Shown: in pieces, positions 1 to 8,200 of the stretch | Numbering within the stretch: the stretch's first letter is position 1 | Layout: each line of letters begins with the position of its first letter | Origin: Dickeya dianthicola NCPPB 453 | GTDB taxonomy: Bacteria > Pseudomonadota > Gammaproteobacteria > Enterobacterales > Enterobacteriaceae | DNA: 34,766 bases | NCBI RefSeq assembly: GCF_000365305.1 | Contig: NZ_CM001841.1 | Location: 2,783,022 to 2,817,787, forward strand | Reading direction: 5' to 3' | Notes under the pieces: generated by a model | Told to the model about the DNA's origin: nothing | Databases searched by the model: none | What the model saw: the letters and a program-made list of their open reading frames with translations, nothing else | Position numbers and translations under genes: made by a program

Positions 1-749
1 AGTTGATAGAGCACAACCCGGCGGCAAATCTGGACGGGATAGTCGCCCCTCCCGTTAAACGCCACTACCCTGCCCTTCCACTGGAACGACTGCCGGAGCT
101 GTTGGCTAGCATTGAGGACTACAAGCAAGGGAGAGAATTAACCCGTTTGGCAGTCTCACTTACCCTGCACCTTTTCATCCGTTCCAGCGAATTGCGCTTT
201 GCCCGTTGGTCTGAGATCGATTTCAGAAACAAAATCTGGACCATTCCAGCCACCCGCGAAGCCATCCCCGGTGTCCGCTACTCTGGGCGTGGGGCCAAAA
301 TGCGCACGCCGCATATCGTTCCCCTCTCCCGTCAATCCGTCGCTATTCTGAAACAGATACGGGAAATTTCCGGGCATCAGGAACTCATATTTCCCGGTGA
401 CCATAATCCGTATAAGCCGATGTGTGAAAACACGGTCAACAAGGCACTGCGACTGATGGGTTATGACACGAAAGATGAAATCTGCGGTCATGGATTCCGG
501 GCAATGGCCTGTAGCGCGCTGATGGAATCCGGCCTGTGGTCACAGGATGCGGTTGAGCGCCAGATGAGCCATCAGGAGCGCAACAGCGTGCGGGCGGCGT
601 ACATCCATAAAGCAGAATATCTCGATGCCCGACAAGCGATGATGCAATGGTGGTCGGATTATCTGGATATGAATCGGGAAAGTTACGTTGCGCCCTATGT
701 TTATGCGCGAGAATGCAGGGAGCGCGCAGTAAACTTTATCATCGGTTAG
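1..749 (+). CDS. int: P4-type tyrosine recombinase (integrase), 5' end outside window
   Basis: This is the C-terminal part, about 248 residues, of a phage P4-like site-specific recombinase that would insert and excise the element, usually at a tRNA gene. The frame is open to the window edge, so the true start lies upstream and the TTG near base 3 is not the start. The catalytic residues of the family can be read: Arg in IRSSELRFARW (about residue 60 of the visible part), the H-x-x-R box in GHGFRAMA (about 166-169), a further His in MSHQERN, and the nucleophile Tyr in RAAYIHKAEYL. The tail MMQWWSDYLD is typical of P4 integrases. All motifs are intact, so the enzyme looks functional. The attachment site is probably upstream of the gene and outside the window. 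Confidence 0.93.
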   Translation, partial: LIEHNPAANLDGIVAPPVKRHYPALPLERLPELLASIEDYKQGRELTRLAVSLTLHLFIRSSELRFARWSEIDFRNKIWTIPATREAIPGVRYSGRGAKMRTPHIVPLSRQSVAILKQIREISGHQELIFPGDHNPYKPMCENTVNKALRLMGYDTKDEICGHGFRAMACSALMESGLWSQDAVERQMSHQERNSVRAAYIHKAEYLDARQAMMQWWSDYLDMNRESYVAPYVYARECRERAVNFIIG

Positions 750-762
750 CAAAAAGTATTCG

Positions 763-799
763 CTGTGGTCCCCTGCGCATTACCGCAGGGGACATACAG
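763..799. terminator. Strong hairpin between convergent int and DUF736 genes
   Basis: A perfect 10-bp stem, GTCCCCTGCG (768-777) with CGCAGGGGAC (784-793), has a 6-nt loop. Flanking GCTGT and ACAGC add about 5 bp more after a small bulge. On the minus strand the stem is followed by a short T-containing run (ACTTTTT). It could terminate transcripts from the minus-strand DUF736 gene or protect the int mRNA end. The plus-strand side lacks a T tract. Confidence 0.5.
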
Positions 800-866
800 C
801 ATTGACCACCCCAAGAGCCGTAAAAACGCAATGAGCCACAGGCTTATTGCCGGAGTAAACAGTGTG

Positions 867-890
867 CGCCCCGCCGTGACTGGCGGGGCG
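867..890 (-). terminator. Hairpin just downstream of the DUF736 gene
   Basis: A perfect 9-bp GC-rich stem, CGCCCCGCC (867-875) with GGCGGGGCG (882-890), has a 6-nt loop. It lies 13 bases beyond the stop codon of the minus-strand DUF736 gene. There is no clear T tract, so it may be a weak terminator or an mRNA-stabilising end. Confidence 0.45.
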
Positions 891-903
891 AGGTGTCTGG
901 CTG

Positions 904-1215
904 TCAGGCCGACGGTTTGCTGCGCGACCAGATCAACTGGTGCTTGCCATTCTCGTCTTCGATAAGGCGAGCATAGAGGGTTGCCGGGAAGGAAGGGTCG
1001 TCGAGCGTCACCGACAGGTAAGGCCGTTCGGCCTGGCTGATTTTCCGCCAGGCTGCGCCGATGTCATAACCACCGAGGGTCTGAATACGGAAATCAGGGG
1101 CGTGCTCGCTGCTTTTGTCGCAGGGGATGAACCTGGCCTTGACATTCAGGGTCAGGGTGCGGAGGGTGCCAGTGAAGCCGTTGTTTTGTGCGGTGAAGGT
1201 GCCGATGTTAGCCAT
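904..1215 (-). CDS. DUF736 family protein
   Basis: This 103-residue protein matches the small DUF736 family (COG5489) found on ICEs, plasmids and genomic islands. The biochemical role of the family is not established. The N-terminus [20 protein letters not shown] and the later [22 protein letters not shown] with a terminal LIWSR segment are characteristic. The length is normal for the family. The start is well supported: AAAGGAG lies 8 bases before the ATG on the minus strand. The gene is convergent to the integrase. In many ICEs DUF736 genes sit close to conjugation genes; here it stands alone beside int, with probably degenerate sequence upstream. I recognise it from family resemblance only. 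Confidence 0.85.
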   Translation of the reverse strand: MANIGTFTAQNNGFTGTLRTLTLNVKARFIPCDKSSEHAPDFRIQTLGGYDIGAAWRKISQAERPYLSVTLDDPSFPATLYARLIEDENGKHQLIWSRSKPSA

Positions 1216-2230
1216 GATGTTGCTCCTTTCGGATTTTCAAGGTCGCGCCTGTCGCGTCCTTTGTGGTGATCCGAACGGCAGGAGTCGGGCTGGCCGCATC
1301 GCTTGCGACCGAAACACCGTAAAGGACCGGAAGAGGCAAAGAATTTGCTGCGCGAGGAAGGTGCTTGCGCCGGGGAAACTGTTTGCCTCTTCCGGTTGCG
1401 GCCATAAAGCCCGGCTCCTGCCAGGATCCACAACGTGCTCAAGGACGCACAGGCTGACCAGGCCGAAAGGCGCAATGGCTGACCCGGCTTCCCCGCACAA
1501 CGGCTTTACCGGCTCCTATCCTGATGCGGTCAAGGTCACCATCCCCACGACAGGCGGGCCTGCTCTACCGTCTGCCCCTCGGTGCAAACAGCCTATGGCG
1601 TCAATCCGGTCATCAGACCGGGCGGCATATCGGTGACGTATCCTTCATGACCGCAATACCTTCGGCGCCAGTGCCAAAAACGGCAAACATCCATACAACC
1701 TGACGCAGCAAATGATGGCAAACGAAAACGCCCCGCCAATTACGCTGAGGCATCCTTTTAATACTGAAGGGATGCCAATACCCTTTCTATACACTCAAAA
1801 ACACCGGAATTAACACGTAATGACCAACAATAACAGCAGGACATATATTTTTATGACAAACTGCATCAATTTAAGTAAAAATTTCATTCTATAAATTCAA
1901 TCTGACAGAACAGTTCTGGGCTGTCCATGCCAGTGAAACACGTTGATGACATCCATTCATAAAACTAAAGAGTGCATACCCCAGGTGCTGTAGTGCTGCT
2001 GCCACGGTAGGCGGTAGCCCACTTGTGATACAGATCCCCCCATTCCTTGTGGATTTGTTATTTTCTTTCTTAAAAAAAACCTAAAAATAGATAAAGCTGG
2101 TCATCCTAACCAAACCTTTTTCGCTCTATAAATTTACATATGGAACGTTAAATTTATACCCGGCAAGTTTATTAATCACCCGTTACGCTCTACACACAGG
2201 AAAGGTTGTCATGCTGAAGGAGATTACATC
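1216..2230. other. Gene-free stretch with probable gene remnants
   Basis: No intact gene can be supported over about 1 kb. Bases 1240-1640 are GC-rich and give several overlapping short frames with no recognisable family. Bases 1650-1805 on the plus strand read as protein-like sequence, including GKHPYNLTQQMMANE and NTEGMPIPFLYT. They have no start and frame changes upstream, which suggests the 3' end of a decayed gene. From about 1800 to 2200 the sequence turns AT-rich and looks like ordinary intergenic DNA and promoter space for the gene at 2231. Confidence 0.4.
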
Positions 2231-3157
2231 ATGCAAAAACAAACCTTCCTTTTAAACACGAAAAGCAGTATGCCTGAATGGATGACGATACAGGAGGCTA
2301 TCAGGATAACGAAGAAAACAACAAAAAGAAAATTGACAGACAGTGATATTTATCGCCATGCTTTATATGGCAACATCAGCCTTTCTATCTACTTCCAGTC
2401 ACCGATTTTTTTACGAAAAATACGAACATTAGATAATAAATTGAAATTACGGCCAGTCGGGCACTCACTCATCGACCAGCTCTGTTTGCTTGATCGAAGC
2501 AGTTTTCTTGGCAAGCGAGATCTTATTCTCAGTACCGAGGGAAAATACATTACTCCCGCTCAGCCCATCATTGACACACTTTTAGCGGGATATGAGTACG
2601 TTATGGTACAACGCTTGCTTGCACGCTCCCTGCGCATTCCATTGCCACACATCGGTGCGAATGAGATCAATTACGGTATATCGGTAATCCTTTCAGGAGA
2701 GATATTTCAGGTATTCGAAAAGATCACATGGCAGGAAAGAATAAACCAGAAAATAATGAGACTCCCTGAGAAAATGTGGACTGATATTTATCAAGGGATT
2801 CTACAACAAGGCATAAATCCAGACCTCCGAAAGGATTATTTTCCAATTCATGACCTACCGCAAGATGCCTGCTTTGTCATCCGGCATACTGAACTGGAAA
2901 AGTTAATCGACATGCCGACCAAAAACCAAACATCCGCATCATCTTCCACGCGGATATCCACGCCGCTATCCCGATTATTCTGGCTCGCCTGTAAACATAA
3001 TGAGGCCATTAGCCCATTAATCCGGCAACCCTATAAACTGTTGTCCATTTTTGAGCAATGGGCATCAACTGATGGTATCACCGACCATCTGAGCGGCGAC
3101 ACACTAAAAACTGCGCTGGAGCGAGGATCCCCAACATCCATTTCGGCATCTAATTAA
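2231..3157 (+). CDS. Hypothetical protein, 308 residues
   Basis: I do not recognise this protein. It is predicted soluble and has no signal peptide or membrane segment. The N-terminal third contains WMTIQEAIRITKK and LTDSDIYRHALYGNISLSIYF. This resembles the opening of MerR/AlpA-like helix-turn-helix domains, which often read 'sv.eaa.l.gis...iy.....G.i'. A DNA-binding or excision-related role is possible, but that is inference. The middle contains LLARSLRIPLPHIGANEINYG, and the C-terminal part is Ser/Thr-rich and probably flexible. GAAGGAG lies about 8 bases before the ATG and supports the start. The base composition is more AT-rich than the neighbouring T6SS genes, consistent with acquired cargo. 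The gene stands alone: downstream is a MITE-like repeat and the minus-strand T6SS module. Confidence 0.7.
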   Translation: MQKQTFLLNTKSSMPEWMTIQEAIRITKKTTKRKLTDSDIYRHALYGNISLSIYFQSPIFLRKIRTLDNKLKLRPVGHSLIDQLCLLDRSSFLGKRDLILSTEGKYITPAQPIIDTLLAGYEYVMVQRLLARSLRIPLPHIGANEINYGISVILSGEIFQVFEKITWQERINQKIMRLPEKMWTDIYQGILQQGINPDLRKDYFPIHDLPQDACFVIRHTELEKLIDMPTKNQTSASSSTRISTPLSRLFWLACKHNEAISPLIRQPYKLLSIFEQWASTDGITDHLSGDTLKTALERGSPTSISASN

Positions 3158-3181
3158 TAGGGATACTTCCTCATTTAATCC

Positions 3182-3332
3182 AGGCTGTGCTCCTTAATCA
3201 CCTGCATGGTGGAAAATCATACAACGCTGGTAGGTGACAACAGTGAAAATGTACGAAATTGATTCATAAACGAACGAATTTAATACATTTCTTCACCATC
3301 AACCAGTGAATCTGAATTAAGGAACACAGCCT
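3182..3332. repeat. MITE-like element with 17-bp terminal inverted repeats
   Basis: AGGCTGTGCTCCTTAAT at 3182-3198 is repeated in inverted orientation at 3316-3332 with one mismatch. Between them are further inverted segments, GTGAAAATGTA near 3243 against ACATTTCTTCAC near 3285. The whole 151 bp can therefore fold as an imperfect long hairpin. It has no coding capacity. I see no clear target-site duplication. It could be a miniature transposable element or a solo remnant of an insertion sequence. Confidence 0.5.
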
Positions 3333-3368
3333 AATATATGATCGTTGAACTAAACAGCATAAAAAAAC

Positions 3369-3405
3369 AGCCGGAAGGATCGTTAGAACCGCTTCCGGCT
3401 TTTAT
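3369..3405. terminator. Rho-independent terminator, probably bidirectional
   Basis: The stem is AGCCGGAAG (3369-3377) with CTTCCGGCT (3392-3400). A T-rich run follows it on the plus strand, and a run of seven T residues follows it on the minus strand (A tract at 3361-3367). It lies just past the stop codon of the SUKH immunity gene, so it closes the minus-strand T6SS effector unit. Confidence 0.8.
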
Positions 3406-3406
3406 T

Positions 3407-3838
3407 TTAACTGTATGACATTAATCGTTTTTTAATATACTCAATAAAATCATTTGCGTATAGCATCTCTTTATTCCCTATTGATACATATACTTTACTA
3501 ATGTCATCAATCTTAAAATAATATTCCTCTCCGAAATCAGTGTTGGATAATACTATTTTACCAATAGATACATTATCACTGGAAATAACGTTTTGATAAA
3601 CCAAGTCACCACCAACCGCTTCATCAAATGGTAAGCAATAAATGCTATATATTTCTTCTCCGCATATATCACCCCCTCCGAATTCACTTAAAAACCATTT
3701 ATAATCTTCTGGTAGTGTAACACCAAGCGCCTGCTCTGCTTTTTGAATCCATTCAGATGAAGGTGCATCATCAGCAGTACCAAAATTCACAAGATCTTCT
3801 TTTTTTTCAATAAGATATAATAGTTCTTTTTTGCTCAT
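3407..3838 (-). CDS. SUKH (SMI1/KNR4) family immunity protein
   Basis: This 143-residue cytoplasmic protein has the SUKH superfamily pattern. The segment SSEWIQKAEQALGVTLPEDY followed by KWFLSEFGGGDI (about residues 27-58) matches the conserved 'I...E..LG..LP.dY..Fl...GGG' block. It continues with acidic beta-rich sequence and a C-terminal helix, FIEYIKKRL. SUKH proteins are common immunity partners of polymorphic nuclease toxins. Its ATG overlaps the stop of the orphan rhs tip by four bases (ATGA), so the two are translationally coupled. It is the natural antidote for the LHH nuclease tip. Its base composition is clearly AT-rich beside the GC-rich rhs core, as expected of an exchanged cassette. 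Family assignment is strong; the pairing is inferred from position. Confidence 0.88.
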   Translation of the reverse strand: MSKKELLYLIEKKEDLVNFGTADDAPSSEWIQKAEQALGVTLPEDYKWFLSEFGGGDICGEEIYSIYCLPFDEAVGGDLVYQNVISSDNVSIGKIVLSNTDFGEEYYFKIDDISKVYVSIGNKEMLYANDFIEYIKKRLMSYS

Positions 3839-4770
3839 AAATATCCACTCGCTCTATTCATCCAATACTCTTCTCGCCAAGCATTAAATTCAACTCTATC
3901 AATGCCTGAAGGTATAGTATTAGGATTAATGTGAATTATACCATGATTAGACTTATGGAATGACTGACTCATTTCAGCAATAGGACCTTTTTGAGATTGA
4001 AGCATATGATGTAAATTGACTGCTTTTCCATCATAACCAACTGGTGCTCGACCTGTAGCCATTCTCTCGACATTTGTTCCTTTAAATACTTTTCCTTTGT
4101 CACGCCAAGTAGTCATTCGATTTGGGTCAAATAAATCATCACGTTGATAAACTTTATTACCTTTGAATTGGATCGGCTCATTTTTCCAGTAATTTAAAGT
4201 AGTTGAACACCCAGCCAACCCAAATGGATCAACCCACCCAACCGGATTCGGCACATACCCGTAGTTGCTTTCTCCACCCGCTATCCCTATCGGGTCTGGC
4301 GAGACATAGCACCCACCGGCCGGGTCGTAGTACCGAAAGCGGTTATAGCACAGCCCGCTTTCGCTGTCACGGAGCTGCCCGGCGAAGGCCAGGCCGGGGT
4401 CCGGACTTTCCGATTTTTCTGCCTGACGCTGGCCCCACAGCGTGGCTGTCGGGGCCTGCCAGCGCAGGGTGCCGTCCGGTGTGAACAGTGCCTGCGGGGT
4501 GCCGTTCTGGCTGCTGGTGACAAAATCCGTTTCCCAGTCGCCGCCGGTGTGCTGGCGCTGCTGTACCACCAGCTCCCAGCCGTTGTAGACCCAGTGACGG
4601 CGGGCCACGAGCTGGCCGTGGCGGTAGTGGCGGATTTCCGCTATCTGGTCGCCGTCCCACTGGTAGCGGGTCTCTTCGGCTTTCTGGTCGCAGCGTTTGC
4701 CCACCCGGCGACCGAACGGGTCGTAGCGGTACAGCCAGCGTTCGCCGCTCGGTGTGTCGACTACCTGCAA
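3835..4770 (-). CDS. Orphan Rhs C-terminal tip with LHH-type HNH/EndoVII nuclease domain
   Basis: This is a displaced fragment of an Rhs protein. About 190 residues of the conserved core end in GWVDPFGLAG, followed by a tip of about 120 residues. The tip carries AVNLHHMLQSQKGPIAEM and HKSNHGIIH, the pattern of the LHH group of the HNH/Endonuclease VII superfamily used as DNase toxins. There is no proper start. An in-frame TAA (4804-4806) closes the frame upstream, and the only early option is a TTG (4770-4768) inside the core, with no evident ribosome-binding site. It is therefore probably a silent reservoir that becomes active if it recombines into the full-length rhs. Shared core sequence with the intact gene is nearly identical. 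A SUKH immunity gene follows with a 4-base overlap and may be expressed to protect against sister cells. Confidence 0.85.
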   Translation of the reverse strand: MQVVDTPSGERWLYRYDPFGRRVGKRCDQKAEETRYQWDGDQIAEIRHYRHGQLVARRHWVYNGWELVVQQRQHTGGDWETDFVTSSQNGTPQALFTPDGTLRWQAPTATLWGQRQAEKSESPDPGLAFAGQLRDSESGLCYNRFRYYDPAGGCYVSPDPIGIAGGESNYGYVPNPVGWVDPFGLAGCSTTLNYWKNEPIQFKGNKVYQRDDLFDPNRMTTWRDKGKVFKGTNVERMATGRAPVGYDGKAVNLHHMLQSQKGPIAEMSQSFHKSNHGIIHINPNTIPSGIDRVEFNAWREEYWMNRASGYL

Positions 4771-4796
4771 CTGGTTGCGGCTGTCCCACCACCTGT
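4211..4796. repeat. Rhs core duplication, partner copy at about 5602-6187
   Basis: The end of the rhs core occurs twice in direct orientation, offset by 1391 bp. By direct alignment, bases 4316-4701 and 5707-6092 are identical over 386 bp. The flanks differ by scattered substitutions, for example at 4309, 4315, 4702 and 4711. Similarity stops abruptly at about 4796 on one side and at the DPFGLAG codons on the other. Such identity suggests recent duplication or ongoing gene conversion. It would allow homologous recombination that deletes the resident tip and immunity gene and installs the orphan tip. Confidence 0.92.
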
Positions 4797-4842
4797 TTGC
4801 AGATTAACCGCTAGCTTGGTAAGCGGACAACATGGGATCAAC

Positions 4843-5208
4843 CTAATACATTTCAAATTTACACGCAGAAACTTCATAATTCCGCCCATCGGAAAGAACA
4901 ACTTCCCCCCCAGCTATTTCCGCTGTGAGTAGTCCCATTTGAATGGCACCTTGTTCTATCTGCCTTCGCCAACCGTCAATATCTCCCTTATATGATAAAG
5001 CATGAAAAAGCTCGCCTGACGGTAGCCATAGCTTACAGTTTTCCGCCATTGCTCCTCCACTTTTGGGTATTAGAGGTTCTATTTTACCGGTCACTCTTTC
5101 AAATAAACCATTCCCAACGAACTTATTCTCACCATCATCAGAAATATAGCGATACTCTCTCCAACTAACAGGATTCAAACCCGGAATCTCTCTTTCAAAA
5201 TCACTCAT
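4843..5208 (-). CDS. Probable immunity protein for the resident Rhs tip
   Basis: I do not recognise this 121-residue protein as a named family. Position is the main evidence. Its ATG shares one base with the stop of the full-length rhs gene (TAATG), the usual place for the cognate immunity gene. It has no signal peptide or membrane segment, so it should act in the cytoplasm, matching a nuclease toxin. Visible sequence includes SWREYRYISDDGENKF, KLWLPSGELFHALSYK and DGWRRQIEQGAIQMGLLTAE. AT-rich composition contrasts with the rhs core, like the tip-coding region before it. Function as an antidote is inferred. Confidence 0.75.
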   Translation of the reverse strand: MSDFEREIPGLNPVSWREYRYISDDGENKFVGNGLFERVTGKIEPLIPKSGGAMAENCKLWLPSGELFHALSYKGDIDGWRRQIEQGAIQMGLLTAEIAGGEVVLSDGRNYEVSACKFEMY

Positions 5209-8200
5209 TACGGAACAATCCTAAATATCACATTATTGAGACCAGCGTCCTGAAACAATGACCCGTAGTAATTTGCCAACTCCCTACTATTTGTGTGATA
5301 AATTACATCATCAAATGCAGCAGAGTATTTCTGTGCTTGAGCAACCATGTTTTCTTGCTCTTTAATAGCAAAGGACCTATTACCAATGGCACTTTCAGGA
5401 TTTCTAATTGAACTCCCCCAATTCTCTACATATTTCGCTTCAATCGCAGTATTCCTGCCATTGATGGTGACAACATGATCTGCAATCCCATTTACTCTAT
5501 TCCCATTAACTATAGAGCTATATTCTCTTGCTGATTGGGGAAGCTTCCCTCCGTACATATCCTGTATTTTTTCTTCGTATTCCCTAGCTTTTGCTCCGCA
5601 ACCAGCCAACCCAAACGGATCAACCCACGTATTGGGGTTCGGCACATACCCGTAGTTACTCTCACCCCCCGCTATCCCTATCGGGTCTGGCGAGACATAA
5701 CACCCGCCGGCCGGGTCGTAGTACCGAAAGCGGTTATAGCACAGCCCGCTTTCGCTGTCACGGAGCTGCCCGGCGAAGGCCAGGCCGGGGTCCGGACTTT
5801 CCGATTTTTCTGCCTGACGCTGGCCCCACAGCGTGGCTGTCGGGGCCTGCCAGCGCAGGGTGCCGTCCGGTGTGAACAGTGCCTGCGGGGTGCCGTTCTG
5901 GCTGCTGGTGACAAAATCCGTTTCCCAGTCGCCGCCGGTGTGCTGGCGCTGCTGTACCACCAGCTCCCAGCCGTTGTAGACCCAGTGACGGCGGGCCACG
6001 AGCTGGCCGTGGCGGTAGTGGCGGATTTCCGCTATCTGGTCGCCGTCCCACTGGTAGCGGGTCTCTTCGGCTTTCTGGTCGCAGCGTTTGCCTACCCGGC
6101 GGCCGAACGGGTCGTAGCGGTACAGCCAGCGTTCGCCGGTCGGGGTATCCACCACCCGCAGCTGGTTGCGGCTGTCCCAGCGGTACTGCCACACCTGCGG
6201 GCGATAACCTGGCTGGAGTACCTGTTTGCGTATCAGCCGTCCGGCCCTGTCGTACTGGTAATGGGTGTCGTCGCGCTGCACCAGCCGCCCCGCCTGCCAT
6301 TCGGTGAGGCGTCCGGCTTCCTGTGGCAGCCCGCTGCGGGTGTAGTGGTAACGGGCGGTGGTGTCCACCGGTTTGCCCGCACCGCCGCTCAGCACGGCCT
6401 GCACCCGGCCGGTGGCGTCCAGACGGTAGCCTTCGGCGTCGCGGTTGTGGCGCACCCCGGTCAGGTTGCCGGCACCGTCGTAGCGGTATTCTCGCGTCTG
6501 TGCGGCCAGCAGGCGACCGTCCTGCTGCGCGCCGCTCATCTCCCGCGTCAGCCAGCCCATCACGTCGTATTCCCGCTGCTGGACAAAGCCGCTGCCGCCG
6601 GTGCGGAGCGACTCCCGGCCTGCCGCGTCCTGGGTCAGGGTCAGGTCGGCACCGTCCGGCAACTGCACCTGCCGCAGTTCGCCGGTGCGGGTGTAATGGA
6701 ACAGACTGGTGAGTGGCGCGAGGGTGTTTGTCGTGTCGTCCGCATCGCCGTCCCAGGTCAGGGTGCGGGTGACGGTGCGGGCGTTGTCATCAACCTGCCG
6801 GGTAAGCAGCGTGCCGTTGTGCCATTCGCGCACCACCCGGTCGCGCAGGTCGTAGTCCAGTTGCACATGGGCGGTGGCTGACGAGACCTCGGTCAGGCGG
6901 CCCACCGCATCGTACCGGTAGTGCAGGGTGTCGTCCGGCGCGGTTTCACGCAACAGCAGCCCGCGGGCGTCGTAGAGGAAGTGGCGGGTGTCGCCTTCGC
7001 CGTTGCGCACGCTAACGCACAGACCGTCCTCGTCGTAGCCGTAGTGCGTCTCGGTGCCGGTCATGTCGCGCTCGCGGATAACCCGCCCGTCGGCATCCAG
7101 CCACCACTGCCAGCGGCTGCCGTCCGGGGCAATAACCGTTGTCAGTTGCTGGCTTTCCCTGTCGTACTCGTAGTGCCAGGTGCGGCCTTCGGCGTCGGTG
7201 CGCGCGGTCAGCAGGTCGAACGGGCCGAAGCTCTGGCGCCACAGCGCGCCGTTGCCGTCCACGTAGCTCAGCAGGTTGTTGTGGCGGTCGTACTGGCGCC
7301 GCTCTTCCTTGTCATCCGGGCGTATCAACTGCTCCGGCAGCGTCCAGCTGGCCCGGCGGTAGCCGAGCCGGAAACGGGCACCATCCGCCCGTTGCCACTG
7401 TACCACCCGGTCCTGCATGTCGTAACGCATTTGCTGGGTGCGGCTCTCGGCATCGGTGGCGCTCAGCAGCCGCTGGCGGTGGTCGTACTGCAACCGCGCC
7501 TGTACCTCACCGGCGGCGTCGCTGACCTGGGTCAGCAGGCCGTAGCGGTTCCAGGTGAATCGTACCTCGCTGGCGTCCGGGCCGGTGAGCCGTTCCGGGT
7601 TACCCTCGGCGTCATACACCCAGCTCCACTCGCGTCCCAGCGGGTCGGTGACGCCGCACAGCCGCAGCGCGTCGTCGTAGTCGTACTGCCACTGGTGGCC
7701 GCTGGCGTCGGTAAAGGTGCTGACCCGCCCGGTATCGTCCAGATAGGTGAATTCGACCACCCGCCCGGCGGGCGAGATTTCCCGCAGCAGGTTGCCAACC
7801 TCGTCGTAGTCGTAGCGGGTGATGTGACCGAGCGGGGATTGTTCCCAGCTCATCAGGTGCAGGTCGTTAAAACCGAATTCGCTGCGCTGGCCGAGGCCGT
7901 CGGTCATCACCACCCGGTCGGGCAGGTAGTCGAAACGGGCGGTCAGAAAGCCGTCGGCGCAGGTGGTGTAGACGCAGCGCCCCTGCGTATCGTATTCGTA
8001 GCGCGCCCAGGTCTGGTCGTTATCGTGCCAGCGGGTCAGCCGGTGGGCGGCGTCGTAGTCGTAATAGAGGTGATAGGCGTGGGTGGCGTCCGCTTCCACC
8101 AGTCGGCCCTGTTCGTCCTGGCGGTACTCGGCCAGCAACGTCTTCTGGCCGCCGTCGATGCGTTGTATCTGGTGCAGGAATTCGCCCCGCCACACCAGCA

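Noticed and set aside
5535-6881. A 448-residue plus-strand open frame across the rhs end
   Set aside because: It lies antisense to rhs core and tip, has no recognisable domain, and arises from codon bias of the opposite strand.
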